A DNA stretch of 64,000 nucleotides from Hyphomicrobiales bacterium (GCA_900473805.1 UCMS01000030.1:1-64000); one strand, 5' to 3'. Numbered from the stretch's first letter, positions 1-9,182 are shown. Notes: a model not told the origin generated them from the sequence alone. Program-made: numbers and translations.

Positions 1-1
1 G

Positions 2-52
2 ACCGCGATCGCCACCTTCATGGAATGCACCCTCGCGCCGCAGCCGGACTGA
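2..52 (+). CDS. 3' end of an upstream gene (partial)
   Basis: A frame entering from the left edge stays open for 16 codons and ends in TGA at 50-52, with a plausible coding tail ending in APQPD. Only the last residues are visible, so no family can be named. The next gene starts about 110 bases downstream on the same strand with its own ribosome binding site. The call rests only on the open frame and position, and it could be chance. Confidence 0.35.
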   Translation, partial: TAIATFMECTLAPQPD

Positions 53-164
53 CCCCGATGGCCACCATTTGTCGCGGGCGGCAAAGGGCCTCCTTTTCAT
101 CGCAATTGAGAGGCTCTATGCCGGACCCATCCAGCCTCTGCCATCTCTCCCAGGAGTGCCGATC

Positions 165-1184
165 ATGTCCCAGCCCGCGACCCCCTCTCTGCCGTCCACC
201 ATGCGTTACGTCGATCTGCCCACTCATGGCGGCCCCGAGGTGATGCGGCTCGCGACCGGCCCCCTGCCGCAGCCGCGGTCCGGTGAAATCCTGGTCCGGG
301 TCGAAGCGGCGGGCGTCAACCGGCCGGATGTCGCCCAGCGCCAGGGCACCTATCCGCCACCGAAGGATGCGAGCCCGATTCTCGGGCTCGAAATCGCAGG
401 CGAAGTCGTCGCGCTCGGCGAGGGTGTGACCGATGTCCGGATCGGCGACCATGTCTGCGCGCTGGCGAACGGCGGCGGCTATGCCGAGTATTGCACGGTC
501 CCCGCCACCCAGGCGCTGAGCGTCCCCAAGGGCTATGACGCCGTGAAGGCGGCGGCCCTGCCGGAAACCTTCTTCACCGTCTGGGCCAATCTCTTCCAGA
601 TGGCGGGCCTCACCGAAGGCGAGACCGTGCTCATCCATGGCGGCTCCTCGGGCATCGGCACCACCGCCATCCAGCTGGCCAAGGCTTTCGGCGCCACGGT
701 CTACACCACCGCAGGCTCGGCGGAAAAATGCGCCGCCTGCATGGATCTCGGCGCGGCAAGGGCCATCAACTACAAGGCCGAGGATTTCGTCGAGATCGTC
801 AAGGAAGAGACCGCCGGCAAGGGCGTCGACGTCGTGCTCGACATGATCGGGGCTTCCTATTTCGACCGCAACCTGCAGGTGCTCGCCAAGGACGGCTGCC
901 TCTCGATCATCGCCTTCCTCGGCGGGTCGGCCGTCGAAAAGGCCAATCTCGCCCCGATCATGGTCAAGCGTCTCACTGTCACCGGCTCCACCATGCGTCC
1001 ACGCACGGCGGAGGAAAAACGCGCCATCCGCGACGAACTGGTCGCCGAAGTCTGGCCGCTGATCGAAGGCGGCGAGGTGGCCCCGGTCATCCACGCGGTC
1101 CTGCCCTTCGAAGAGGTCGTTGAGGCGCACCGGCTTATGGAAAGCTCTGAACATATCGGGAAGATCGTCTTGAAACTGGGGTGA
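165..1184 (+). CDS. NAD(P)H quinone oxidoreductase (zinc-free MDR family, PIG3-like)
   Basis: Predicted soluble NADPH-dependent quinone oxidoreductase of the medium-chain dehydrogenase/reductase superfamily, 339 aa, the normal family length. The N-terminal GroES-like half contains the substrate loop with [12 protein letters not shown]. The Rossmann half carries [17 protein letters not shown], the nucleotide-binding fingerprint, and the C-terminus ends in [10 protein letters not shown] as in PIG3/QOR proteins. The catalytic-zinc ligands of true alcohol dehydrogenases are absent. The ATG at 165 is chosen because AGGAG sits 9 bases upstream; a longer frame from 69 lacks a site, and an internal ATG at 201 is the other candidate. 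It likely detoxifies quinones or enones; the substrate cannot be told from sequence. Confidence 0.9.
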   Translation: MSQPATPSLPSTMRYVDLPTHGGPEVMRLATGPLPQPRSGEILVRVEAAGVNRPDVAQRQGTYPPPKDASPILGLEIAGEVVALGEGVTDVRIGDHVCALANGGGYAEYCTVPATQALSVPKGYDAVKAAALPETFFTVWANLFQMAGLTEGETVLIHGGSSGIGTTAIQLAKAFGATVYTTAGSAEKCAACMDLGAARAINYKAEDFVEIVKEETAGKGVDVVLDMIGASYFDRNLQVLAKDGCLSIIAFLGGSAVEKANLAPIMVKRLTVTGSTMRPRTAEEKRAIRDELVAEVWPLIEGGEVAPVIHAVLPFEEVVEAHRLMESSEHIGKIVLKLG

Positions 1185-1226
1185 GGCGCGCGGCGCTGCA
1201 GACCGACGGTCACTTGACCAGCGCCG

Positions 1227-2351
1227 TCATGCCGCGACGGAGAACTTCCCCAGCTCCGCCGTCGCCGGCATCTCGCGGTCGATCCCGCCGCCGTTTCGCT
1301 TGGCGCGGTAGGAGGCTTTGTCCGCTGTGACCATCATCTGGTCCAGATCCATAGATCCGCAAAGGGCCATCGTATAACCCAGGCTGATGCCGATGCGGAT
1401 CTCCGTACCGGCAAGCGGGTAGGGCACGCCGAGAAGAGCCACGATCCGGCGCGCCAGAGCGTCGGCATGGCTCGGATCTCGGACATCGGGTTGCAGGACG
1501 ACGAACTCGTCCCCGCCAATCCGCACCGCGATATCGGGATGCTCCAGAGTGTCCCTAAGCCGCTCTGCAATCCCTCTCAGCAAGGCATCGCCCACCGCGT
1601 GCCCGAAGCGATCATTGATGTCCTTGAAACCGTCGAGGTCGAAGCAGTGCACGCAGGTGAGTACGTCGTCGGCCCTGCCGAGGGCCAGATAGGCCTCGCT
1701 CAGTGCCGTGCGGTTCAAGAGCCCTGTCAGCGGATCGCGCCGGGCCTGGTGCTCCATGTCGAGAAACAGGCGGATTTGCCTGACGGTCGTCCGATAGACA
1801 TGCAGCATGCTCTGCATGGCAGCGACCAAAAAGATCACCGCCAGCAGACCCATGATCCAGTGGGCCGTATCGCCGAATACGATGATCGCTACCGAGGTCG
1901 GCAAGGCGGCAAGCAGGATCGCGGTCGCCGCGATAATCGGCCTTACGGAAATCCTCACCGTTACCCCGGCGCAGTATCCGAAGGTCAGCACGGCGGCCAG
2001 CATGTGGACCGCGAGGTCCGGGTAGGAAAAGGCTATGGTGGCGATAATCCCCACGCAGGCCGCAATGACGAAGATGAAAAAACCCTGCAGCTTTTCCCAG
2101 TAGGCCGCATCCGCAACCGTCGAGCGTTTCCTGGCATCCGCGCGTCGATGAGCCAGGGAAACCGCGATCTTGCCAAGGGAGGCGATGGCCCCGCCGATGG
2201 TGGCGATCAACAGCGGCGTATTGCCAAGGCTCTGGTGGGCGAACAGCCCAACAGCAAGGATCGTGATCCCCATGATCGTCGTCGGGGTCAGCGTCGAGTG
2301 CAGCTCCGACACGAGCGTCTTGAACACCTCGTCCGTCTCTCTGTAGCGCAC
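1227..2351 (-). CDS. membrane-bound diguanylate cyclase (GGDEF)
   Basis: Predicted cyclic di-GMP synthase, 374 aa. Residues about 25-200 form several hydrophobic helices (a membrane sensor block of about six segments without a recognisable named domain), followed by a GGDEF domain from about residue 205 that starts with DPLTGLLNRTAL. The active-site GGDEF signature is intact, preceded by FDLDGFKDINDRFGH, so the enzyme is probably active. The inhibitory I-site RxxD is not conserved: EHPD stands where RxxD would be, which suggests weak product inhibition. The start is GTG at 2351 with GAGGGA six bases upstream. It is a monocistronic-looking gene convergent with the quinone oxidoreductase. Confidence 0.92.
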   Translation of the reverse strand: MRYRETDEVFKTLVSELHSTLTPTTIMGITILAVGLFAHQSLGNTPLLIATIGGAIASLGKIAVSLAHRRADARKRSTVADAAYWEKLQGFFIFVIAACVGIIATIAFSYPDLAVHMLAAVLTFGYCAGVTVRISVRPIIAATAILLAALPTSVAIIVFGDTAHWIMGLLAVIFLVAAMQSMLHVYRTTVRQIRLFLDMEHQARRDPLTGLLNRTALSEAYLALGRADDVLTCVHCFDLDGFKDINDRFGHAVGDALLRGIAERLRDTLEHPDIAVRIGGDEFVVLQPDVRDPSHADALARRIVALLGVPYPLAGTEIRIGISLGYTMALCGSMDLDQMMVTADKASYRAKRNGGGIDREMPATAELGKFSVAA

Positions 2352-2688
2352 GCCAAATCCCTCGAGCAGCTGTGTGAGGCCATCAAGACCCCGGAACTGA
2401 GCGGAGAGTAGGCGAGGGAGCTTAAGATTCGGTCAGGCCGGACGACGAAATCTGGTATCTTGGGGCACTTTGCTTCACTGAGGGACGCGCTTTGGTCTGC
2501 TTCCCCGATGGCGCCGCCCCGATTGTGCATGCGGGTTTGTTCTTCGACCGGATGGTGGAGACATGCCCGCGGATGGACAATGTGCGCGAAGTTTGTGTTG
2601 AGGATGGCGGCCGGAAGGACGCAACCTCCGCTATCCTGACGCGACATTCTCCATCACTATGTCACCCCGACTTCATCAGGAGCTGCAC
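2352..2688. other. intergenic region between divergent genes
   Basis: About 340 bases between the diguanylate cyclase and the DUF1349 gene. Short open frames exist on both strands, but none has a convincing start site, composition or family match. It probably holds promoters for both flanking genes. No strong palindrome or terminator was seen. Confidence 0.5.
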
Positions 2689-3270
2689 GTGCAAAATTTG
2701 CAAAATGGCCATTGGCTGAACAGACCGCCAAGCGTCTCGGTTACGGATGACGAGCTGTGCATGACGACCGGCGCGAACACCGATTTCTGGCGCGAGACAC
2801 ACTATGGTTTTGTCCGCGATACCGGGCATTTCTACGCCTTCGAGTCCGCCGATGGCTTCACTGCCCAGGTCCGCGTTCAAGCGCAATTCCAGCACCTCTA
2901 CGACCAAGCCGGTCTCATGGTGCGGATCGACGAAAGTCGCTGGGTCAAGACAGGGATCGAGTTTTCCGACGGTCATGGACTGCTCGGGAGCGTATTGACC
3001 GATGGGGCATCGGACTGGGCGACGGGGCAGTTCACAGGCGATCCATCGGATTTCTGGGTAAGGGTAACGGTCCAGGCCGGAGTATTGAGAATACAGGCAT
3101 CCAGCGACGGCAGAGCCTGGCCGCTGGTGCGTCTGAGCCCGTTCCCGAAGTCCGAGAAATATCTCGTTGGCCCGATGTCCTGCACGCCGGAACGGGCCGG
3201 TTTGCAGGTGCGCTTTACAGAATGGCACCTCGGCCCGGCACTGGGAAAAGACCTCCACGATCTAAGTTAG
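2689..3270 (+). CDS. DUF1349 protein (concanavalin A-like fold)
   Basis: 193-aa cytosolic protein matching the DUF1349 family along its whole length. Visible family hallmarks are the start NGHWLNRPP, the block TDFWRETHYGFVRDTGH, YDQAGLMVRIDESRWVKTGIEF and the C-terminal RFTEWHLGPALG. Related proteins are annotated as regulation of enolase protein 1-like and have a jelly-roll fold; the true function is unknown, possibly glycan or small-molecule binding. The start is taken as GTG at 2689 because AGGAG lies at 2678-2682; an in-frame ATG at 2659 has no such site. It stands alone with no evident operon partner. Confidence 0.8.
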   Translation: MQNLQNGHWLNRPPSVSVTDDELCMTTGANTDFWRETHYGFVRDTGHFYAFESADGFTAQVRVQAQFQHLYDQAGLMVRIDESRWVKTGIEFSDGHGLLGSVLTDGASDWATGQFTGDPSDFWVRVTVQAGVLRIQASSDGRAWPLVRLSPFPKSEKYLVGPMSCTPERAGLQVRFTEWHLGPALGKDLHDLS

Positions 3271-3405
3271 CCCTTCATGCGCGGCTTGATGTGTTTGCGG
3301 CCGGATTGCCGTCCTCTTTTGTCAGCCTGGCCCGCACGTCCATCAGCCTTGATTCCGCCCCCTTCTTAAGCGCTTGTTAACGCTTCTTATCGGCTGGAGG
3401 TCTTC

Positions 3406-4713
3406 ATGGCGCTTGGCGCTTCGCATCGTTTGCAGGATGGCGTCTTAGCCGTCGAAACCATGACCCGTTTTGCGCTCGCCGTGCTGGCGCTGGCCTCCGG
3501 GGTCTATACCTATCTCGGCGTGCGCAGCATTCTCGACGGATCGGCCACAGCCGTCTTCTTTGCCGCGATCATTTATTCGGCCTCGGTTTCGGTCGCCATC
3601 TATGCCTTCTGGTCCTACATGGCGCGCTTTTATCCGCATGTGACGGGCCCGGCAGCGCGCGGCGCGATGCTCGGCGTGATGGCGCTCGGCTGCGCCATGA
3701 TCATCGCCATGTCGAGCTGGCTGAATGCGGCAGCCCTTGCCGGTTCGGCAGCGCTCGAACAGCACCTCGCCGAAACGGTGGAGGATTACACCGCCGACCT
3801 CGACCAGGCTCATCAGAACGCGCTTGCCGCGCAAAGCCTGCTGCCCGATATCCAGCGCACCTCCGAACGCTTCGCCCGGCTCGCCGAAGACGAGCGCCAG
3901 AACGGCGCGTTGACCGGCACCACCGGCTCCGGCAGCGTCGTGCAGCTGCTCACCCAGATGTCCGCCCAGCTGAAGGAGTTGGAGACCGGCATCACCGCCT
4001 CGCGCGAACGCGTCACGACCCTCTTCGATCAGGGCCGCAGCCATCTCGAAACCATGCGCAAGCTGGTCTCCGCCCCCGGTGCCATTGCACCCCGCAGCGA
4101 CGAGTTCTCGGCAGAAGTCGTGGCGCTCTCGGGCGTCATCACCTCGCTGGAACAGACCTCGATCGCCCCCTCGGTCAAGCGCGCGGCCGAAGACCTCTCG
4201 CTCGGTTTCATCGCCCCGGTCGCCGATGGTCAGGCGGCGGATCTCGCAAACCGTCAGGACCAGGTCATGCAGACCATCCGCGCCTCCGTCACCGCCCAGT
4301 CGCAGGTCCTGTCGCAGGCGGCAGACGATATTCTGGCGCGCGAACCCGTGGCCGAGCGCCGCTTCGTGCCGCTGTCCTCGGCCGAAGCCGTGTTGCGCTA
4401 TGCCGCCGATTTCATCCCCGCCTGGGCCGGCGCGATCTCCATCGATCTTCTGCCCGCCGTTCTCGTCTTCATTCTGGCCGTCGTGCATGGCGCGATCCGT
4501 CGGCAGGAAGAGCGCTTGCCCTTCGCCCAGCGCATCACCGCCGCCGAGCTTCTGGAAGCGCTCGAAGTCCAGCGCGCGCTGAGCAGCCGGGGGATCGATG
4601 TGGAGCAGGCTCTTGATGCGGCCGAGGCTGAGGAGGAGCGGGAGCGCACGGCGCCCAACATCACCAGCCTCGACATGGCGGCGAAGACGCCGCGCAAGGG
4701 GCCGCCCGCGTGA
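3406..4713 (+). CDS. membrane protein with long periplasmic coiled coil, unknown function
   Basis: 435 aa, not recognised as a named family. Three hydrophobic segments lie near the N-terminus (about residues 20-43, 48-75 and 88-112) and a fourth at about 338-365. The stretch between them is mostly helical, rich in Gln, Glu, Ala and Leu with heptad-like spacing, and probably forms a coiled coil on one face of the membrane. The C-terminal 70 residues are charged and probably cytosolic. The start has GGAGG six bases upstream. Its stop overlaps the GTG of the next gene by four bases (GTGA), so it is translationally coupled to a membrane-anchored ClpP-like protease. This suggests a joint membrane-stress or protein-processing role, which is inference. 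Confidence 0.72.
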   Translation: MALGASHRLQDGVLAVETMTRFALAVLALASGVYTYLGVRSILDGSATAVFFAAIIYSASVSVAIYAFWSYMARFYPHVTGPAARGAMLGVMALGCAMIIAMSSWLNAAALAGSAALEQHLAETVEDYTADLDQAHQNALAAQSLLPDIQRTSERFARLAEDERQNGALTGTTGSGSVVQLLTQMSAQLKELETGITASRERVTTLFDQGRSHLETMRKLVSAPGAIAPRSDEFSAEVVALSGVITSLEQTSIAPSVKRAAEDLSLGFIAPVADGQAADLANRQDQVMQTIRASVTAQSQVLSQAADDILAREPVAERRFVPLSSAEAVLRYAADFIPAWAGAISIDLLPAVLVFILAVVHGAIRRQEERLPFAQRITAAELLEALEVQRALSSRGIDVEQALDAAEAEEERERTAPNITSLDMAAKTPRKGPPA

Positions 4714-5516
4714 GACCCGCCGCTCTCTTTCCGCGGCTGAGGGACGCCTTTTTGCGGGCGGATGACGGCCTCTTGATGCGCGGCGCCTTCTTCGGCCTGC
4801 TGGCGGCCGCCGGGGCCTTTCTCGTCGTCGATATCAGGGAAATGAGCCTCGAAAACGCAAGCCTTCCCGGCCATGACCCGATGACCACGGACGCACCCGT
4901 GCTGCCGCCGGCGCTGACGGACGGCGTGCCCCAGGCGCCACCGGTCGAGCCGGAAAGCGCGCCCGAGGTGCTGCGCCAGCCCATGCGCTTCGACCTGCAG
5001 CCCGGCGGGCTATTGAAGGCCGAGGGATCGATCGATCTCGGCGCTGCCGATCGCTTCGCCGCCGAGATCGCGGCGCGCGGCGAATATGTGAAGGCCGTCT
5101 CGCTCAATTCTCCCGGTGGCTCCGTTGAGGATGCGCTCGCCATGTCGAAGCTGATCCGCGAAAAGGGCCTCGACACCCGCGTGGCGACCAAGGCGCTCTG
5201 TGCCTCTTCCTGCCCGCTGGTCTTTGCCGGCGGCGTCGCCCGCGAGGCGGCGGAAAATGCCATTCTCGGCGTGCATCAGGTGTTCAACGGCAACGGCGAT
5301 CAGCGACCCTCGCCGGAACAGGCAATGTCGGAAGCCCAGCGCACCACCGCCCGCATCGCCCGCCATCTCGACGAGATGGGCATCGCCGACGGCCTCTGGA
5401 TCCACGCACTGGAAACGCCGCCCGACCGGCTCTATTATCTGACGCCCCAGGAAATGGCGGATTTCAAGTTGGTCACGACCCCCGTCGCCACAGCCAAGAA
5501 GACGGTGAAGAAATGA
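4710..5516 (+). CDS. membrane-anchored ClpP/SppA-like serine protease
   Basis: 268 aa. One hydrophobic segment at about residues 22-40 is followed by a Pro-rich linker and a ClpP/crotonase-fold domain from about 90. Family signatures are SLNSPGGSVEDALAMSKLIR and the nucleophile loop CASSCPLVFAGG (Ser166 or Ser167), followed by GVHQ with His189 as the likely base. The resemblance is to periplasmic ClpP-like proteins that are mostly uncharacterised. The start is GTG at 4710 inside the stop of the preceding membrane protein. With one signal-anchor the protease domain should face the periplasm. Substrate unknown; activity is inferred from the retained Ser and His. Confidence 0.8.
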   Translation: MRPAALFPRLRDAFLRADDGLLMRGAFFGLLAAAGAFLVVDIREMSLENASLPGHDPMTTDAPVLPPALTDGVPQAPPVEPESAPEVLRQPMRFDLQPGGLLKAEGSIDLGAADRFAAEIAARGEYVKAVSLNSPGGSVEDALAMSKLIREKGLDTRVATKALCASSCPLVFAGGVAREAAENAILGVHQVFNGNGDQRPSPEQAMSEAQRTTARIARHLDEMGIADGLWIHALETPPDRLYYLTPQEMADFKLVTTPVATAKKTVKK

Positions 5517-5540
5517 GCGCCGCGCAAGGCGTGCAGCGGC

Positions 5541-5921
5541 TCACGCCTTCTCGGCGGGCAGGGACCGGGCGGTGAGCTTGTTGCCATCGGGATCACGCAG
5601 ATAGGCGACGAACTGGCCGTTCGGCCTCAGCGTTGGCGGGCTTTCGATCGATCTGCCGCCAGTCTCGACCCCGGCGTCGTGCCAGGCGCGCACGTGTTCG
5701 GGGCTGTCGGCCAGAATGCCGATCGTCCCGCCATTGGCCACCGTTGCCGGCTTGCCGTCGATTGGCGTGGTGATCATCAGCCGCCCGCCCTTGTGGCTGT
5801 AGATCAGACGCCCCCGCGCGTCCGTTTCGCCCGGTTCGCCGCCCAGCGCCGCGAAGGTGGCGTCGTAGAAGCGCTTCGACCGATCGAGGTCGTTGCTGCC
5901 GATCATGATATGGGTGAACAT
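5541..5921 (-). CDS. VOC-family protein (glyoxalase/bleomycin-resistance fold)
   Basis: 126 aa, a single vicinal oxygen chelate domain. It opens with MFTHIMIGSNDLDRSKRFYD and ends with YLRDPDGNKL, the two ends of the beta-alpha-beta-beta-beta repeats. The usual metal ligands are His at the first strand (FTHI) and a C-terminal Glu; the latter is not obvious here because Asn-Lys follows DPDG, so metal-dependent catalysis is uncertain. The ATG at 5921 has GGAG about seven bases upstream and is preferred over a TTG at 5948. It is probably a small-molecule binding or detoxification enzyme of unknown substrate. Confidence 0.82.
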   Translation of the reverse strand: MFTHIMIGSNDLDRSKRFYDATFAALGGEPGETDARGRLIYSHKGGRLMITTPIDGKPATVANGGTIGILADSPEHVRAWHDAGVETGGRSIESPPTLRPNGQFVAYLRDPDGNKLTARSLPAEKA

Positions 5922-6057
5922 GCTGGTCTCCGCAGGCAAGGGGCTCAATTATGCGATCCGCAACCGCCCCGCCTGCCGCAGGGTTCGGGTTTGTTACGGG
6001 CCGATCCGAGGCGTTGTCTTGTGGCAGGACTGGCGACGGTTGGGGTGTGGCGAAAAC

Positions 6058-6363
6058 TCAGATCCCTGATCCGTCCAGTTCCGCCTCGTCTTCGCCCTCC
6101 CAGGCCGGCGGGCGGCTCATGGCGTCGGGATCGGCGCCCGGCAGGGGCATCCAGCATTTCAGCTCCGGTTCCGCATAGGCGATAATCGCGCCTGGCGTCG
6201 AATCCGAGGAGCGCCAGCCATCGCTGCCATACCGGTCGCCATTCGACCAGTAGACGAGATCGACGGCGCCAGGGCCTTGTTCGGTAGCCCGGATCGTCAC
6301 CAGAATACGGCTGCCGTCCCTCGGCGCCGATTGCATGTTGCGCCAGCGGATGGTGTCTTCCAT
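6058..6363 (-). CDS. small acidic cytosolic protein, DUF551-like
   Basis: 101 aa. The N-terminal half resembles the DUF551 pattern (WRNMQSAPRDGSRILVTIR, then VDLVYWSNG and a Trp/Pro-rich CWMPLP block), a fold found in phage and bacterial proteins of unknown role. The C-terminus is very acidic. The start at ATG 6363 is set by a strong GGGAGGAG site; the frame extends upstream without support. No operon partner: the inverse autotransporter is upstream on the same strand but over 100 bases away. Confidence 0.65.
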   Translation of the reverse strand: MEDTIRWRNMQSAPRDGSRILVTIRATEQGPGAVDLVYWSNGDRYGSDGWRSSDSTPGAIIAYAEPELKCWMPLPGADPDAMSRPPAWEGEDEAELDGSGI

Positions 6364-6493
6364 GGTGTTCTCCTCCCGTTGTGAAAGGAGTGTCGTCGCC
6401 GGTAGCGGGCTGGTCAACACTTATCGTGTCCGCAGACCGTCCGACATTTATGCGTGCCCTCGGATGATCACCCGTCCGCAGCGCGCTCAAGGC

Positions 6494-8824
6494 TCACGGC
6501 GTATTTCCCGAGACCGTCGTGTTGTTCGAGTCCGAGGTATAGACGCCCGAATTGCCCTGACCGACAATTTGGTTGTTTCGAACCGTCACATCGTCTGCGT
6601 AGGTGAGGCTGACGCCGGCACCTCCCGGCGAGGTAATGGTGTTATTCTCCGCAAGACCGCGATGGGAATAGATGCCGAAGGAGATCCCGGAAGAGCCGCT
6701 GAGATTGGTCGCCGTCAATGTATTGCCGCGGATGACCGCGTCGGTCGAGCGAACGAAATAGACCGCACTGGCGCTGGAGCCATTCGTCGTAACGAGGTTG
6801 TCGCTGATTGTATTGTTGGCGCCATAGCGCAGATTGATGCCCGCTGCGCCCCGCATCTGCGTCGTGATGTCGTTGCCGGAGATCGTCAGATTGCTGCTGT
6901 GGTCGACGAGGATCCCGAAGGCGATCGTTCCGACATACCAGTTGGCATCATTGGTCGTGTTGGTCTTGATCACGTTGTCGGAGATCACCGCGCCATCACT
7001 GGTGATCAGGTTGATGCCGCGCGACATGTAGCCATTGGTCGTCACCGTATTGCCGGAGATTTCGATGCCGCCGCTGTTGGTGATGTAGAAGCCGTTGGCC
7101 TGAACGCCATTGGTCGTGATCGTGTTGTCGGCCACGGTAAGGCCGGCGCTGTTGTTGATTGAAAACGCGTGGGCCGACCGCGCCTGCGCATCCGTGTCGA
7201 CATAACTGCTGTCACCGTCGCCATTGGTCGTGACCCTGTTGCCCTTGATCAGGCCGCTGACGTTGTCTGCGCGAATGCCGAGCGCCTGGTTTAGGTTCTG
7301 CACGATCTCCATGTTCTGGATGTCGAGACCGGAACTTGACGAAAGGTCCAGCGCATTGCCGCCACTAGCCGTGACGGATCCGCCGTCGATGGTAAATCCG
7401 GCAACACCCGAGACCCGGATGCCGCCTGTCTGCGAGGTCACGTCCACGTCCTGAAGCACGGCGCCATTGGCCGCGTTCACGGCAACCGAGCCGCCGGCGG
7501 TCGAAAGGTTTTCCACGGCAACACCGCCCAGGAAACTGTCTTGCCCGAGCTGGACAAGCGTGCTGCTGGAGCCGCTGATACCGCCCGAACCGCCGCCGGC
7601 CGTCCAGTCCACCTCCGTACCGCTGCTCGCACCCCTGAGGCGCAGAACCGTTCCGCCGCCCAGCACCGTCTGTCCCGCATTCAGCGTAATGCCTGCCGCG
7701 GTCGAAACCGTTCCGTTGATCAGGATGACCCCACCGGTTCCGGCGGCATCGAGGGCCGCCTGCAAATCGCTGCCGGTCTGGGTCGCACCGTCGATCTGGG
7801 TGAAGGTCGTGACAGACGCACCGTTCCAGTCGCTGATGGCGGCCTCCGTCGTGGTCAGCGTCTCGTCCGTCGCCCGCGTTGCGTCGGCCGTGTTCGACAC
7901 GATGTCGACATCGCGCACGATGGCATCGGTCATGCGTCGCTCCATCACGTCGCCTCTGTCGCGCGGTTCGGAGGGTGGCTGGAGTGGCACGCGCAGCCGC
8001 GCCTGGGCGATCCATTGATCGCCGCGCAGATCATCATGCTGGTAGACCACGCCCCCGGTCAGCTTGACGCCCGGCAGCCCGGCCAGGTCGTCCGCCACAA
8101 GTTCCAGCCGCGCCCGTGGCCCGGCGATCGGGTCGACGTCCGACCCGTCGAAATAATAGCCGCCGGCAAAGGCCCTGAGATCGAAGCCGGAGCCGGGTTC
8201 GAAGACCGGAAGCCGTACGCCCACTTCTGCATCGACACCAGCCAGCGCCTTCTCCACTTCGTAGCGCGTCGTGGTGGTCTGGACCGCCTGGTGCCGGATC
8301 GCCAGCGTCCCGCCGCTGACCACGGCATCGGAGACCCACGGACCCACCGACGTCGAGGTCCCCCCGCCCATGTAGACCTCGCTCGGCCCGACCGGGAGAT
8401 ACACGTTGGCGCGCAGATCGAACTGCTCGCTCAGCGCCTCGGCGCCCAGCGTCACCTGCTGAAACGTGTTGCCATAGGAGGAGCGGCGAAGGTCGAAATA
8501 GCCGTAGGCACCGATATTCCAGCCGGAAGGCAGCATCTGGCGCAGGCCGAGACCGAAGTTCCCTTCGGCGGCATCCTGGCTGTCGAACATGCCCCTGATA
8601 TCGGCGAAGAACAGGGTGTCGCTATCCTGCGCGAGCGGCATGAAGAGGTTGGCGTCGCCGATTGCGCGCGCCGAGCTGACCTGTGCACCCGTCTCGATCC
8701 ACGGGTCCCAGCGCTTGGCGAAAACATCTTCCGCCCACGCACCGGATCCGGTCGCCCATAGGGATGCCGAAGCCAGAAGCACCGCCGTCCGGCTTTTGTA
8801 CAAGAGGGTAGTTGCGCGCGTCAT
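6494..8824 (-). CDS. inverse autotransporter (intimin-type barrel) with right-handed beta-helix passenger
   Basis: 776 aa. An N-terminal signal peptide (hydrophobic stretch ending WATGSGAWA before ED) is followed at about residues 30-300 by an inverse-autotransporter beta-barrel domain of the intimin/invasin type. Visible hallmarks are NLFMPLAQ, DSDTLFFADIRG, GNFGLGLRQM, GAYGYFDLRRSS and TFQQVTLGAEAL. After a linker, residues about 370-776 form a pectate-lyase-like right-handed beta helix with many turns carrying ISGNTVTTNG-like Asn and Gly ladders. Intimins normally expose Ig-like domains, and no Ig, LysM or lectin domain is visible here. The predicted topology is an outer-membrane barrel with a C-terminal surface beta helix, perhaps an adhesin or glycan-binding protein. 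The start at ATG 8824 is chosen for the signal peptide; the upstream site is weak. Confidence 0.87.
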   Translation of the reverse strand: MTRATTLLYKSRTAVLLASASLWATGSGAWAEDVFAKRWDPWIETGAQVSSARAIGDANLFMPLAQDSDTLFFADIRGMFDSQDAAEGNFGLGLRQMLPSGWNIGAYGYFDLRRSSYGNTFQQVTLGAEALSEQFDLRANVYLPVGPSEVYMGGGTSTSVGPWVSDAVVSGGTLAIRHQAVQTTTTRYEVEKALAGVDAEVGVRLPVFEPGSGFDLRAFAGGYYFDGSDVDPIAGPRARLELVADDLAGLPGVKLTGGVVYQHDDLRGDQWIAQARLRVPLQPPSEPRDRGDVMERRMTDAIVRDVDIVSNTADATRATDETLTTTEAAISDWNGASVTTFTQIDGATQTGSDLQAALDAAGTGGVILINGTVSTAAGITLNAGQTVLGGGTVLRLRGASSGTEVDWTAGGGSGGISGSSSTLVQLGQDSFLGGVAVENLSTAGGSVAVNAANGAVLQDVDVTSQTGGIRVSGVAGFTIDGGSVTASGGNALDLSSSSGLDIQNMEIVQNLNQALGIRADNVSGLIKGNRVTTNGDGDSSYVDTDAQARSAHAFSINNSAGLTVADNTITTNGVQANGFYITNSGGIEISGNTVTTNGYMSRGINLITSDGAVISDNVIKTNTTNDANWYVGTIAFGILVDHSSNLTISGNDITTQMRGAAGINLRYGANNTISDNLVTTNGSSASAVYFVRSTDAVIRGNTLTATNLSGSSGISFGIYSHRGLAENNTITSPGGAGVSLTYADDVTVRNNQIVGQGNSGVYTSDSNNTTVSGNTP

Positions 8825-9153
8825 GTTTGTTCGCCCCGGCGGGAAGATCGGCAAAGCCGTGCTGAGGGCATGACGTGTAGGAAAGAATGGAGCCACATCC
8901 AATGGTCCAACTTTGGGCCCAAAAGCGGCGAATATTACGTCTTTTCAAGGGAGCGTGTCGCGGAAGGCTCGCGACCATTGGCATTTGGAGGAGCAATCCG
9001 CAGCTGCAAAACGCGATGCAGCCGGTATCAATTTCGAATGTTGCGAAAGCAGATCGTGGAGCAGCAGGATCAGAGGATCACCGGCGCGCGAATTATGCTC
9101 TCATCCCGCCGCAACGCAACACAATTATCCAAACAAAACGTCACATAACGTGC
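8825..9153. other. intergenic region, leader of the inverse autotransporter
   Basis: About 330 bases with clearly lower GC than the flanking genes and many A-runs toward 9110-9150. No credible gene was found on either strand. It should contain the promoter of the inverse autotransporter reading left and, at its right edge, the promoter of the small transcription unit. Confidence 0.5.
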
Positions 9154-9182
9154 CTTGTCGAATCCCTGTGCGCACCCTACCT
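9154..9182 (+). promoter_or_regulatory. alphaproteobacterial sigma-70 type promoter (candidate)
   Basis: CTTGTC at 9154-9159 and CTACCT at 9177-9182 are separated by 17 bases, close to the rhizobial consensus CTTGAC-N17-CTATAT. Transcription would begin near 9189. It reads into the 24-codon frame and its terminator. Confidence 0.5.

Noticed and set aside
2492..2719. 75-codon plus frame before DUF1349
   Set aside because: Cys/Pro-rich noise with no start signal; it overlaps the start region of DUF1349.
3445..4488. 347-codon minus frame opposite the coiled-coil membrane protein
   Set aside because: Shadow of the plus-strand gene, which has a ribosome site and a coupled partner.
5922..5948. 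TTG extension of the VOC gene
   Set aside because: The ATG at 5921 has a ribosome site and fits the family; the TTG has none.
6494..7500. CRISPR-like regular repeats in the 3' half of the inverse autotransporter
   Set aside because: The periodicity is in the protein (beta-helix turns); the DNA units differ and there are no spacers or cas genes.
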